Origin: Rhodovulum sp. MB263
GTDB lineage: Bacteria; Pseudomonadota; Alphaproteobacteria; Rhodobacterales; Rhodobacteraceae
Assembly (NCBI RefSeq): GCF_002073975.1
Contig: NZ_CP020384.1
Coordinates: 310,001 to 374,000, forward strand
Direction: 5' to 3'
Length of the DNA stretch: 64,000 nt
Position numbers and translations under genes: made by a program. Under the pieces are notes generated by a model that had not been told where the DNA came from, did no database searches, and was given only the letters and a program-made list of their open reading frames with translations. This document shows positions 27,405-37,160 of this stretch, piece by piece; position 1 is the first letter of the stretch, and each line of letters starts with the position of its first letter.

Positions 27405-29147
27405 TCAGGTCATGAAGACATAGGTGCCGGGCGCGGGGCAAAGCGGCGGCAGGCCGGCATCGGGCGCGCCCATCGCGGGAGGGGCCGCCTCGGCCGGGCC
27501 GGTCCTTGCGGCCAGCCAGCCCGCCCATTCCTGCCACCACGATCCCTCCTGCGCCGGGTGGCGCGCATACCAGCTGTCGGGGTCCATGTAGCGGGTGTCG
27601 GGCGTCCGGCAGCCGATGCGGTAATAGCGGCCCTTGTGACCCGGCTCGGACAGGATGCCGCCGTTATGGCCGCCCTTGGTCAGCACGAAGGTCAGCTCGT
27701 TCTGGGTGAAGAGCGCGACCTTGTAGACCGAATGCCAGGGCGCGATATGGTCCTTCTCGGTGCCGATCACGAACATCGGCGCCCGGATGTCCTTGAGCGC
27801 GATCACCCTGCCGTCGACCGCGAACCGGCCCGAGGTCAGGCGGTTGTCGAGAAACAGCGCCCGCAGATAGTCGGAATGCATCCGCGCGGGCATCCGCGTC
27901 GCATCGGCGTTCCAGGCCGAGATGTCGAAACCCTCGTCCTCCTTGCCCATCAGGTAGCGCCGGACCGCGCGGGTCCAGACCAGATCCTCGTCGCGCAGCG
28001 CCCGGAAGGCGCCCGCCATCTGTTCCTGCGCCAGATAGCCCTGATCCCACATCATGTCCTCGAGGAAGGCCACCTGGCTTTCATCGAGAAACAGCATCAG
28101 CTCGCCGGCTTCGGTGAAGTCGGTCTGGGCCGCCAGCAGCGTGATCGAGCCCAGCCGGTCGTCGCCGTCGCGCGCCATGGTGGCGGCGGCGATCGACAGG
28201 ATGGTGCCGCCGAGGCAGTAGCCGCAGGCATGGATCTTCTGTTCGGGCACGATCCGGCCCACCGCCTCGAGCGCGGCCATCACGCCGTCGCGGCGGTAAT
28301 CGTCAAGCGACACCTCGCGGTAATCGGCGGTCGGGTTCACCCAGGACATCGCGAAGACGGTGAAGCCCTGCCCGACCAGATAGGCGATCAGCGAGTTTTC
28401 CGGGCTGAGGTCGAGGATGTAGTATTTCATGATCCAGGCCGGCACGATCAGCACCGGCTCGGGATGCACGGTGGCGGTCCGGGGCGCGTATTGGATCAGC
28501 TCGAACAGATCGTTGCGGAACACCACCTCGCCTTCGGTGACGGCGAGGTTGCGGCCGACCGCATAGCCCTCCGGGGCGGGGGCGGGATCGCCCTTGGCTT
28601 GTGCGCCCAGATCCTCGGTCAGGTGTTTCAGCCCCTGCATCAGGCTGGCCCCGCCGGTGCGCAGCGTTTCCTGCAGGATTTCGGGATTGGTCAGCAGCAT
28701 GTTCGAGGGCGACAGCATATCGAGCATCTGCCGCGCCATGAAGGCGACCCGGTCGCTGCTATGCGGGTCGGTGCCGCGGGCCGGTTCGGCGGCGGCGTCC
28801 CACCAGTCCTGCGCGGCCAGAAAGGCCTGCTGCCACAGCGAGAAGGGCGGGCGCGACCAAGCGGGATGGGTAAAGCGGTGATCCTCGGCGCGCGGCCGGA
28901 ACGGCGGGGCCCCGGCCGACCAGCCCGCGGCATGGGCGGCCAGTTTCGCACCGTTGTGAAGCGCGCGCTCGGCCAGTTCCATCTGGCGGCCAGGGGCGCG
29001 GGCGAGATGGCTGGCCCAGTCTGCCCAGGCGGCAACGGCCGCGTTGGGCGAGGTGCCCGAGGTCATCCGCGCCAGGATCGCGCGGCCCGCCCGGTCGGCG
29101 GTCTCGTAGGGATGGTCGGATTCCGGATGGCCGTTCGGTGCGGTCAT
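27405..29147 (-). CDS. phaC: Class I poly(3-hydroxyalkanoate) synthase PhaC
   Basis: Polymerises hydroxyacyl-CoA into storage granules. The 580-residue protein contains the lipase-like box GYCLGG with nucleophile Cys at about 311. It has the conserved NPTADYREVSLDDY segment before it, FVIGTEKDHIAPW with the catalytic Asp, and GGHNGGIL with the catalytic His. This set and the length fit class I synthases. AGAGG lies before the ATG at 29147; ATGs at 29162 and 29189 are alternatives. phaP, phaR and phaZ are not adjacent. Confidence 0.93.
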   Translation of the reverse strand: MTAPNGHPESDHPYETADRAGRAILARMTSGTSPNAAVAAWADWASHLARAPGRQMELAERALHNGAKLAAHAAGWSAGAPPFRPRAEDHRFTHPAWSRPPFSLWQQAFLAAQDWWDAAAEPARGTDPHSSDRVAFMARQMLDMLSPSNMLLTNPEILQETLRTGGASLMQGLKHLTEDLGAQAKGDPAPAPEGYAVGRNLAVTEGEVVFRNDLFELIQYAPRTATVHPEPVLIVPAWIMKYYILDLSPENSLIAYLVGQGFTVFAMSWVNPTADYREVSLDDYRRDGVMAALEAVGRIVPEQKIHACGYCLGGTILSIAAATMARDGDDRLGSITLLAAQTDFTEAGELMLFLDESQVAFLEDMMWDQGYLAQEQMAGAFRALRDEDLVWTRAVRRYLMGKEDEGFDISAWNADATRMPARMHSDYLRALFLDNRLTSGRFAVDGRVIALKDIRAPMFVIGTEKDHIAPWHSVYKVALFTQNELTFVLTKGGHNGGILSEPGHKGRYYRIGCRTPDTRYMDPDSWYARHPAQEGSWWQEWAGWLAARTGPAEAAPPAMGAPDAGLPPLCPAPGTYVFMT

Positions 29148-29249
29148 GGCCTGCCTCTTCATCGTTCTGCCCTGGCCGGTCTGATGCAACGGCCTGTCAG
29201 AACCGCGATAACAATCGGGCCATGGCGCGACAATCCTGCCGCAACGTAA

Positions 29250-29279
29250 AAACGCTCCGGACCGAGATCCGGAGCGTTT
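29250..29279 (-). terminator. Rho-independent terminator after rpmJ
   Basis: A 12-bp perfect stem (AAACGCTCCGGA paired with TCCGGAGCGTTT) and a 6-base loop. On the minus strand it is followed by TTTTTAC. It lies 35 bases after the rpmJ stop and separates rpmJ from phaC. Confidence 0.9.
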
Positions 29280-29313
29280 CGGGTCACGACGTGACCTGAT
29301 CCTGTTGCGGCGC

Positions 29314-29439
29314 TCAGCCCTGGCGGGCTTTGAAGCGGCGCTGGGTCTTGTTGATCACATAGACCCGGCCCTTGCGGCGCACAACGCGGCAGTCACGATG
29401 ACGCTGCTTGAGCGAGCGGAGCGAGTTGCGGACCTTCAT
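29314..29439 (-). CDS. rpmJ: 50S ribosomal protein L36
   Basis: A 41-residue basic ribosomal protein starting [20 protein letters not shown] and ending [12 protein letters not shown]. It is the 41-residue YkgO-like (C-minus) form, in which the zinc-ribbon Cys set is reduced to a single Cys. AGGAGAAGG precedes the ATG by a few bases. It stands alone, as rpmJ does in many alphaproteobacteria, and ends at a strong terminator. Confidence 0.95.
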   Translation of the reverse strand: MKVRNSLRSLKQRHRDCRVVRRKGRVYVINKTQRRFKARQG

Positions 29440-29529
29440 CGGCCTTCTCCTCATGTCGCGGCGCGTCCGTGCGCCTCGTGGGTTTCAAGGGCTGTCCCCG
29501 GGCCTTGCGCCGCGGGGACAGAAATTCGA

Positions 29530-29604
<75 letters not shown>

Positions 29605-29756
29605 GTTTCCGAAACCATCCTGCCCTTCCGAAAGAAAACGGACGCGGGCAGGACCGCGTCGGTCCGCAGGTCTATAAAAGGAGTCGGAGGAGGGTGCAAG
29701 GGCTTTTGGTCTTCTCTATTATGCCATTATAAATGTCCGGAGGAGGACCTGGCGGC

Positions 29757-30614
29757 GTGCAGGCGTTCAAGCTTTTCCGGCCTGACGGGCCGGCCACCAG
29801 CATTGTGTTTTCCTCGCCCCATAGCGGGCGGGATTACCCGAGTTCGTTCCTGCGCCAGACGGTGCTCGACGAACGCACCATCCGCTCTTCCGAGGATGCC
29901 TTCATCGATATCCTGTTTTCCGATGCGCCCGGGCAGGGCGCGCCGCTGCTCGCGGCTTCGGTGCCGCGCGCCTTCGTCGATCTCAACCGGGCCGCCGAGG
30001 AACTCGATCCGGCGGTGATCTCGGGGGCCCGGATGACCGGGCACAATCCGCGGATCAGCTCGGGGCTCGGAGTGATTCCCCGCGTTGTGGCAAACGGTCG
30101 CGGCATCTATCGCGGCAAGATCGCCCTGGCCGAGGCCGAAACGCGGATCGAGACCTGCTGGCGACCCTATCACCGCCAGCTCGAAGCGTTGCTCGAGGAG
30201 GCGATGGCCCGATTCGGCCAGTCGATCCTGATCGATTGCCATTCGATGCCGCGCGAGGCGATCGAAACCGCGCGGTCGGGTGGGCGGCCGCGCCCCGAGG
30301 TGGTGCTTGGCGACCGTTTCGGCACCTCGGCCGGTGCCGCGATCGTCGACCGGATCGAACAGGCCTTTTCCGCTGCGGGGCTTCGGGTCGTGCGCAACGC
30401 GCCCTTCGCCGGGGCCTATATCACCCAGCGCTACGGCCTGCCCGCGCGGCGACGCCATGCGGTGCAGGTCGAAATCGACCGCTCGCTTTACATGGACGAG
30501 GCCGAGATCCGTCCCAATGCCGGTTTCGACCCGCTGCGGCGCGTGCTGGGCGAGGTGGTGGCGTCGCTGAGCGCGATCGGCCGTCCCGACGACGTGCCGC
30601 TGGCGGCCGAATAG
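29757..30614 (+). CDS. N-formylglutamate amidohydrolase family protein
   Basis: A 285-residue zinc hydrolase of the FGase family (HutG-like). Near the N-terminus it has SIVFSSPHSGRDYPSSF, then a PRAFVDLNR segment, the LIDCHSMP metal-binding motif, and VQVEIDRSLYMDE towards the end. These enzymes release formate from N-formylglutamate in histidine degradation, but homologues also occur outside hut operons, as here. The start GTG at 29757 follows GGAGGAGG; an ATG at 29733 lacks a ribosome-binding site. No hut genes are nearby. Confidence 0.88.
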   Translation: MQAFKLFRPDGPATSIVFSSPHSGRDYPSSFLRQTVLDERTIRSSEDAFIDILFSDAPGQGAPLLAASVPRAFVDLNRAAEELDPAVISGARMTGHNPRISSGLGVIPRVVANGRGIYRGKIALAEAETRIETCWRPYHRQLEALLEEAMARFGQSILIDCHSMPREAIETARSGGRPRPEVVLGDRFGTSAGAAIVDRIEQAFSAAGLRVVRNAPFAGAYITQRYGLPARRRHAVQVEIDRSLYMDEAEIRPNAGFDPLRRVLGEVVASLSAIGRPDDVPLAAE

Positions 30615-30623
30615 GCCCGGCGT

Positions 30624-31901
30624 TCAGACGAAATCCGACCGCCGGAACAGGCTGCGCACGATGGTCAGCCCGGCGCCGATGGCCCCGATGGTGAAAGCCA
30701 CGCGAAGTCCGGCCGAGGCGGTCATGCCCAGCGTCTGTGCGGCGGTGGCCGGATCCTGCGAGGTCAGGTTCAGCAGGCCGATGATGCATTGCGTGGCCGC
30801 GCCGCCCGGGATCATCGGGATGCAGCCCGCCACCGCCAGCGCGGTTCCCATCCGCGCCACCCTGAGCCGGGGCAGCGACAGGAGCTCGACCCCCAGCGCG
30901 ACCGCGGCCGCGGCTGCGAAGGAGGCGGCCTCGAGGCTCCAGCCCATATCCAGCCCGAGGGTGCGTACCGCCAGCGCCAGCGCACCGGCCGCCGCCGCCC
31001 AGGCCAGCCGCAGCCAGTCGAAGTTGAACAAGACGCCGAAGCCCGCCGCCGCGACAGCGCCGAACACCGCCTGATGCAGGACCGAGCGCTGCGGCTCGAA
31101 CACCGCGTCGGGCATCTCGGGCACCAGAAGCCGTGCCGCCGAGATGCCGACGGTGATGAAGATGAGGATCATCCCCACCGTCACGAAGCGGGCGCTGCCG
31201 GTGGTCGGGTGGCCTTCCATGATGTCGGTCTGGGCATTCATCGCCGGCACCCCCGGCACCAGCAGGAGGACCGCCGCCGTCATCGCCGTCTCGACCATGT
31301 GGCTGCCCGCAGGTATCGCCATGAGCCCGGCCAGCGTCGCTGCGAGGCAGGCGACGATTGCGGTCAGGACGAAGGGGTTGGCGCCGTGGCGCATCAGGCT
31401 CACGCGGACCCATTGCCCGGCCGTGCCGGCCGCCAGCACCGGCCCGAAGGCGGCCCAGTCGACCCCCAGAAGCCGCCCGAAGGCGGCGCAGGCGATGCCG
31501 GCGGCAAATGCGATCAGCAGCCGCGGGTGATGCGGGGTCTGCGCGCGGAGCCGGGCCAGCGCGTCGCTGACCTCTCCGGTAGTGGCACCGTCGCGTTCGA
31601 CCGCGACGCAGAGATCGCGGATGGCGTGGTTCAGGCGCATGTTGACCCCATGCGCGCCGGTGCCGGTCATCCGGGTGATGCTGTTCCCGCCATGGGTCAC
31701 GGTCAGCGCCAGAGAGGCGAAGCCGACCCGCACATGCACGTCCTCGGCGCCGAGCCCGAGGGCGATCTTGCGCATGCCGTCCCTCACCACCAGCGACTTG
31801 CCGCCGGTCTCGGTCAGAAGAACGCCCGCCTGCAACGCGGTCATCGCGATCTGTTCGAGGTGGCGGTGGCGCAACACCACGGGGTCGGTGCTTTCAGTCA
31901 T
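30624..31901 (-). CDS. ThrE-type threonine/serine exporter
   Basis: A 425-residue protein with both ThrE modules fused. The N-terminal cytosolic domain (about 1-130) has TETGGKSLVVRDGMRKIALGLG and GGNSITRMTGTG. About ten hydrophobic segments follow, including VPGVPAMNAQTDIMEGH and the second half with GCIPMIPGGAATQ. Family members export threonine and serine or peptides containing them. The start at 31901 is supported by AGGCAGG; upstream codons in frame lack family similarity. It converges with the FGase gene, leaving 9 bases between stops. Confidence 0.87.
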   Translation of the reverse strand: MTESTDPVVLRHRHLEQIAMTALQAGVLLTETGGKSLVVRDGMRKIALGLGAEDVHVRVGFASLALTVTHGGNSITRMTGTGAHGVNMRLNHAIRDLCVAVERDGATTGEVSDALARLRAQTPHHPRLLIAFAAGIACAAFGRLLGVDWAAFGPVLAAGTAGQWVRVSLMRHGANPFVLTAIVACLAATLAGLMAIPAGSHMVETAMTAAVLLLVPGVPAMNAQTDIMEGHPTTGSARFVTVGMILIFITVGISAARLLVPEMPDAVFEPQRSVLHQAVFGAVAAAGFGVLFNFDWLRLAWAAAAGALALAVRTLGLDMGWSLEAASFAAAAAVALGVELLSLPRLRVARMGTALAVAGCIPMIPGGAATQCIIGLLNLTSQDPATAAQTLGMTASAGLRVAFTIGAIGAGLTIVRSLFRRSDFV

Positions 31902-32133
31902 GGCTAGCCTGCCTGGTCGTCGTCGATTTGCCCTCCCAATTGTCTCCCCTGCCGCGAAGGACAAGGCCAATCTGTGGCGATGCCGCCCCCGCCGGTGACG
32001 AGGTTGCCCGCAGGATCTGTTAAAAATGGAAGGGATTTCGATGGTTTGGGTGCATTTTCAGTGGCGGCTTGGCGTCGTGCACTACTAGTCGCGCGGCTGC
32101 AAGGAGAGGTGGCAACCCGGGTGACAGGCAACC

Positions 32134-33697
32134 ATGAGCATCGCGCATCCCGAAAAGATCGGGCTTGGAACCTGGGATCGCGACTCGCGCGGCACAGCGC
32201 TGGGCGATCTGGGTAAGCTGGGCTTCGAGTGGTACTACACCTGGAGCGACCGGCCCCTTTACGACGCCGGCCCGAGTCCCGATCCGGCCGAGTTCGTCGG
32301 CATGGCCCGGGACGAGCGGATGGTCGGTCAGGCCGCGCTCGACCGCATCCTTGCCGCCGGGGCCGACACGCTTCTGGGCTTCAACGAACCCGATCTGGCC
32401 CGCCAGGCGGCTAGGGAGGTTGCGGAGGCGCTCGCGCTCTGGGGCGCGCTCGAGGCGACCGGGCTCCGGCTCGTCTCGCCGGCCGCCCCGCAGGAACAGG
32501 CCCTGGGGGCCGAAAGCTGGCTCGGCCGCTTCATGGACGGCGCCGCGGTGCAGGGGCTGGGGGTCGATGTCGTGGCCGTCCATTACTATTCCGACACTGG
32601 CGATCTCGCGATTTCGAGGCCTGGCTGAACGCGGTCCATGACCAGTATGGCAAGCCGGTTTGGGTCACCGAATGGGTGCTGGCCGACTGGACCGGCGGGC
32701 GCAGCTTCAGCGCCGCCGAACAGGCCGCCTTCGCCCGGACCGGGGCCGAGATGATGGATGCTCTCGATTTCGTCGAGCGTCACGCCTGGTTCACGGCCTA
32801 TGAGGGCGGCGATGGCTGGTATCTGAACGGCGGCCTTTGCGACGCGGCGGGCAATCTGACCGAGGTTGGCCGTGTCTTCGCCGATCTGACCGCGGCCCGT
32901 TGCGCCCCCGACGATTGCGGGCAGCGATGGCGACGACCTGCTGAGCGGCGGCGCCGGGGCCGAGCTGATGCTGGGCGGGGCGGGCGACGGTCATCTGACC
33001 GGCGGCGGCTCGGATACACTTTGCGGCGGCGCGCGCAATGACAAGCTGCAGGGCAGCGTTGCGGGTGATCTGCTGAAGGACAGGACGGGCGACGATCTTT
33101 ATGTGGTGGTCTCGACCGCAAGTGCCGTTCTGGAAAAGGCGTGCGCGGGGCGGGACCGGGTTCACGCCACGGTCGACTGGACGCTGGGGGACAATCTCGA
33201 ACATCTTACCGTGACCGGGACGACCGCGCTTGACGGCACTGGCAACGGGTTGTGTCGGGCAATGCCGGGCAGAACCTGCTTTACGGTCTGGGCGGCGACG
33301 ATACGCTGCTGGGGGCGGCCGGGGATGACGGGCTTCTGGGGGGGCGGGAGAGGATCGGCTCTGGGGCGGCGATGGCAATGACTGGCTGGACGGCGCGGAG
33401 GGCGAGGATATTCTCGACGGGGGCGCGGGCTCCGACCTGATGATCGGCGGCGCCGGGGCGGATCTTTTCATCTTCGGCGGCGGCCGGGACCGGATCGCCG
33501 ATTTCGGGGAGGATATCGACACGCTCCGGCTGGACGCCGCGCTTTGGGCCGGGGCCGCGCCCGGCCCCGACGCGGTGGCGGATCTGGCCTATGCGACGGA
33601 GGCGGGCGTGTTTCTCGATTTCGGCGACGGCAATGGCATCCTGATCGAGGGGCTTAGCGCGGTCGGGGCGCTGATCGACGATCTGCAGATCGTCTGA
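32134..33697 (+). pseudogene. Frameshifted secreted glycoside hydrolase (Asl1-like) with RTX repeats
   Basis: The reading frame must change at least four times to follow one protein. The first part (32134 to about 32605) has LGFEWYYTWS and LLGFNEPDLA, the acid/base NEP of a GH-A TIM barrel of the Glyco_hydro_cc/Asl1 family. A loss of one base near 32605 moves to a frame with KPVWVTEWVLADW (the nucleophile TEW). An extra C in CCCCC near 32908-32912 leads into the RTX repeats (GSDGDDLLSGGAG). Further shifts occur near 33250 and at a G7 run near 33340. The end, GGAGADLFIFGGGRDRIADF, is a typical type I secretion signal domain. Either it is decaying or it has sequencing errors at homopolymers. 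Confidence 0.82.
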
Positions 33698-33715
33698 GCG
33701 CCCCGCCGCAGGGGC

Positions 33716-35332
33716 CTATCGCAGCCGCTCGATCTGGTCGGGATGGATCTGGCCGAGCCAGGTTTCGGTCAGGGGCTTGCCCTTCCGGGTCAGGAAGGCA
33801 CGCAGGTCGACCGTCTCGGTTCCGGGCGGGGCTTTGAGGTCGAACACCATCCGCCAGCGGTCGGTGCCCACCACCGGCAGCACGAAGGGGTTGATGATCA
33901 CGACCCCCTGGGGCGCCGAGACCTTGGGCAGGATCCCGTCCTTGCGGGTCAGCCCCTTCAGCGCGGGCCCCTCGAAATCGACGACGACCTTGATCTGGTC
34001 CTTGGGACGCGGCTGGCCGGGCACGCCGCCATTGCCGATCCGGGTGGCGACGGTATGGGCCAGCTTCATCTCGACCGGCGGGGTCGCGGTCCAGTGCAGC
34101 CGGTAGGAAAACGTCATCTCGTCGCCTGCCTGGGGCTTGGTCTCGGGGTTCCAGAACGCGACGATATTGTCGAAGATCTCGTCATCGGTCGGGATCTCGA
34201 TCAACTGGACCGCGCCCGCGCCCCAGGGCGAGGTCGGCTCTACCCAGACTGCGGGGCGCTTGTCGTAGAACACGCCGTCATCCTGGTAGTTCTCGAAATC
34301 GCGGTCCCGCTGGATCAGTCCGAAACCCTTGATGTCCTGGTCGAAATAGCTGGAAGTCACGACCCGGTCGGGGTTGTTCAGCGGCCGCCAGATATGCTCG
34401 CCCGCGCCGGTCTCGATCATCAGCCCGTCGGTGTCATGCACCTCGGGCCGCCAGTCCGCCGACTGGAAGCGGTTGCTTTCGGAATACCAGAACATCGAGG
34501 TCAGGGGCGCGATCCCCAGCCGCTCGACCGGAGCGCGGAAGAAAAGCCGCGCGGTGATGTCCATGATCTGGCCCTGGCCGGGTTGGTCGCCAAGCACCAT
34601 CCGGTAGGCGCCCGCGACGCTTGGCCCGTCCAGCAGCGCGTTGACGATGGTGCGGCCGTCCGGACCCGGCTCGAGGTAGAATTCGGTGAAGCGCGGGAAT
34701 TCCTCGGGCACCGACATGCCGGTATTGAGCGCGATGCCGCGTGCCGACAGCCCGTATTGCTTCAGCGCGCCGTCCGAGCGGAAATAGGCCGCGCCCAGAA
34801 ACGAGATCCAGTCGGTCTTCATGTCGGGCCGCATCAGGCGGAACCCGGCAAAGCCCGCATCGGGTTGCAGCGCATGGGCCGGGCTGTCTTCCGGCATGTC
34901 GAAATAACCGGTGCTGTAGACCAGCTCGCGGGCGGTGCCGTCCTCTACCGCGAAGATCTTCACCGGCTGGCGGAAATAGGTGCCGAGATGGAAGAACTGC
35001 GCCGCGGTGTCGCCGATCATCAGCGAGGTCTCGGGCCGGAAGAAGATCTTCCAATGCGCGTCATAGTCGATCTTTTCCAGAACCTCGGGCTGATGCACCG
35101 GCGTCGGCGCATAGGGTCGGGCGGCCAGCGCGGCGGCGCGGGAGGCCAGCATGTCGAAGCTGAAAGCTCTGGGAGCGCCGAGTTCGGGACCTGAAAGGCC
35201 CGGTGCGGGCGGGACCGAAGCCGGATCGGCCGCGGCGAAGGGGGCGGCGGCAAAAACGGCGGCAATACAGGTGGCGGCGGCGAAGAGGGTACTCTTGACA
35301 AGGCGGTGGTCGGTCGGACGGACAGTCGGCAC
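33716..35332 (-). CDS. Periplasmic glucan biosynthesis protein MdoG/OpgG family
   Basis: A 538-residue exported protein needed in relatives for osmoregulated periplasmic glucan synthesis. The signal peptide ends near FAAA-DP. The MdoG beta-sandwich follows, with PEVLEKIDYDAHWKIFFRP, the FFHLGTYFRQPVKI segment, PLTSMFWYSESNR and RPAVWVEPTSPWGAGAVQLIEIPT; a smaller Ig-like domain ends the protein. The GTG at 35332 follows AAGGAG at 6 bases. The membrane glucosyltransferase opgH normally beside it is absent here, so it could equally be an OpgD-like paralogue. Confidence 0.9.
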   Translation of the reverse strand: MPTVRPTDHRLVKSTLFAAATCIAAVFAAAPFAAADPASVPPAPGLSGPELGAPRAFSFDMLASRAAALAARPYAPTPVHQPEVLEKIDYDAHWKIFFRPETSLMIGDTAAQFFHLGTYFRQPVKIFAVEDGTARELVYSTGYFDMPEDSPAHALQPDAGFAGFRLMRPDMKTDWISFLGAAYFRSDGALKQYGLSARGIALNTGMSVPEEFPRFTEFYLEPGPDGRTIVNALLDGPSVAGAYRMVLGDQPGQGQIMDITARLFFRAPVERLGIAPLTSMFWYSESNRFQSADWRPEVHDTDGLMIETGAGEHIWRPLNNPDRVVTSSYFDQDIKGFGLIQRDRDFENYQDDGVFYDKRPAVWVEPTSPWGAGAVQLIEIPTDDEIFDNIVAFWNPETKPQAGDEMTFSYRLHWTATPPVEMKLAHTVATRIGNGGVPGQPRPKDQIKVVVDFEGPALKGLTRKDGILPKVSAPQGVVIINPFVLPVVGTDRWRMVFDLKAPPGTETVDLRAFLTRKGKPLTETWLGQIHPDQIERLR

Positions 35333-35561
35333 GTTGGGCTCCTTGGCGGCGGCCCCGGCTGGGGCGACGTCCGAGGAATTTGGTGGATTTGCTGGCCAAA
35401 TCAAGCTGAAGATCGGTTCATCGGCGGGGCCATGCCGTCGGAGCACGGCGCCATGAAAGGCGCCTTGTGCCATGACGAGACGGGCCGGGATGTGCGCCCC
35501 GGCCCGCCGGTTCCGGCAGGGCCCGCCCGGAGGCCCTGTCCGGTCGGCAGTCAGCGTGGCA

Positions 35562-37133
35562 TCAGATGGTCCGGGCCGACATCTCGCGGGCGATGTGGTC
35601 GGCCTGACGAATGGCCAGCGCCACGATCGTCAGGGTCGGGTTCTCGGCCGCGCCGGTGGTGAATTGCGAGCCGTCCGAGACGAAGAGGTTCGCTACGTCA
35701 TGGCTCTGGCCCCAGCGGTTCACGACGCCGTCGCGCGGGTTTTCCGACATCCGGTTGGTCCCGAGATTGTGGGTCGAGGGATAGGGCGGCGTCGGGAAAG
35801 TCCGGGTCGCGCCCACCGCCTCGTAGATCGCGCGGCCCCGCTCATAGGCATGGGCGCGCATCGCGCGGTCGTTCGGATGGTCGTCGAAATGGACGTCGAC
35901 CACCGGCAGGCCATGCTGGTCGGTCACATCGTGGTTCAGCGTCACGCGGTTGGTTTCCTGCGGCATGTCCTCGCCGACGATCCACATGCCCGCCATGGTC
36001 TCGTAGGCATCGAGCGCCGAGGTGAATTCGCGCCCCCAGCCGCCCGGATCGAGGAAGGCCGCCATGAAGGGCAGCCCGAGGCTGATGGTCTCGAACTCGT
36101 AGCCCCCGACGAAGCCCCGCGAGGGATCGTGCCTAACCTCGTCGCGGATGATGCCGGCCATGGTGGTGCCGCGCCACATCCGGACCGGCTGCTCGAAGCT
36201 GGCATAGACCGATCCGGTCATGTGCCGCATGTAGTTGCGCCCGACCTGGCCCGAGGAATTGGCCAGCCCGTCTGGGAACATCGACGAGGCGGAATTGAGC
36301 AGAAGCCGCGGGCTTTCGAACGAGTTGCCGGCGACGCAGACGATCCGCGCCTTCTGCATCTGCAGATTGCCCTCGGCGTCGAAATATTCGACTCCGGTCA
36401 CCTTGCCCTTGGCGTCATGCAGTATGCGCGCGGCATGGGCTTTTTCGCGGACCTCGAGATTGCCGGTCTCTTCGCCATGCGGGATCTCGGTATAGGCGGT
36501 GGACCATTTGGCGCCCCATTTGCAGCCCTGGAAGCAGAAGCCCGTCTGCTGGCAGCTGAGCCGCCCGTCGCGCTCGACCGAGTTGATCGCCATCCGGCCG
36601 GTGCTGACCTCCTTGTAGCCGAGCGCCCGCGCGCCCGCCTCGAAGACCTTGTAATTGTTGTTCCCCGGCAGGCCGGGCAGGCCATTGGTGCGGGTTACGC
36701 CCAGCTTCTTCTCGGCCAGGTCGTACCATTTCTCCATCTCGGCCGCGTCGATCGGCCAGTCGAGAAGGTTCGCGCCCTGCACCGGACCGTAGGTGGTCTT
36801 GCCCTTCCACTCATGCTCCTGGAACCTCAGCGAAGCGCCGGCCCAGTGAGTGGTGGTGCCGCCCACCGCCTTGACGATCCAGGCGGGCAGGGCCGGGAAG
36901 TCGCGCGCCACCCGCCAGTCGCCCGAGGTGGTGCGCGGGTCGGTCCAGGCGAGCTGGCCGAAGCTTTCCCATTCGTCGTTGATGTAATCCTCGGGCAGGT
37001 AGCGCCCGCCGGCCTCGAGCGCCACGACCTTGATGCCCTTCTGGGCCAGTTCGTTGGCCAGCACCCCGCCGCCCGCGCCGGTGCCGATGATGACGACCAC
37101 GCTGTCGTCGGTCTTGTCGAATTTTGCAGCCAT
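35562..37133 (-). CDS. GMC-family FAD-dependent dehydrogenase (gluconate/sorbitol dehydrogenase large subunit type)
   Basis: A 523-residue flavoprotein with a GxGxxG FAD motif (IIGTGAGGGVLANELA, about 15-30). GGTTTHWAGASLR follows, then a Cys-rich CQQTGFCFQGCKWG segment typical of gluconate 2-dehydrogenase-like enzymes. The C-terminal STHNLGTNRM and FVSDGSQFTTGAAENPTLTI carry the active-site His region. It follows a small Tat-exported subunit by 27 bases on the same strand. The cytochrome c subunit of the classic three-subunit enzyme is not encoded here. Substrate unknown (polyol or aldonic acid likely). Confidence 0.9.
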   Translation of the reverse strand: MAAKFDKTDDSVVVIIGTGAGGGVLANELAQKGIKVVALEAGGRYLPEDYINDEWESFGQLAWTDPRTTSGDWRVARDFPALPAWIVKAVGGTTTHWAGASLRFQEHEWKGKTTYGPVQGANLLDWPIDAAEMEKWYDLAEKKLGVTRTNGLPGLPGNNNYKVFEAGARALGYKEVSTGRMAINSVERDGRLSCQQTGFCFQGCKWGAKWSTAYTEIPHGEETGNLEVREKAHAARILHDAKGKVTGVEYFDAEGNLQMQKARIVCVAGNSFESPRLLLNSASSMFPDGLANSSGQVGRNYMRHMTGSVYASFEQPVRMWRGTTMAGIIRDEVRHDPSRGFVGGYEFETISLGLPFMAAFLDPGGWGREFTSALDAYETMAGMWIVGEDMPQETNRVTLNHDVTDQHGLPVVDVHFDDHPNDRAMRAHAYERGRAIYEAVGATRTFPTPPYPSTHNLGTNRMSENPRDGVVNRWGQSHDVANLFVSDGSQFTTGAAENPTLTIVALAIRQADHIAREMSARTI

Positions 37134-37160
37134 ATCCGTTCCTCCCTGACTGGCTATGGC

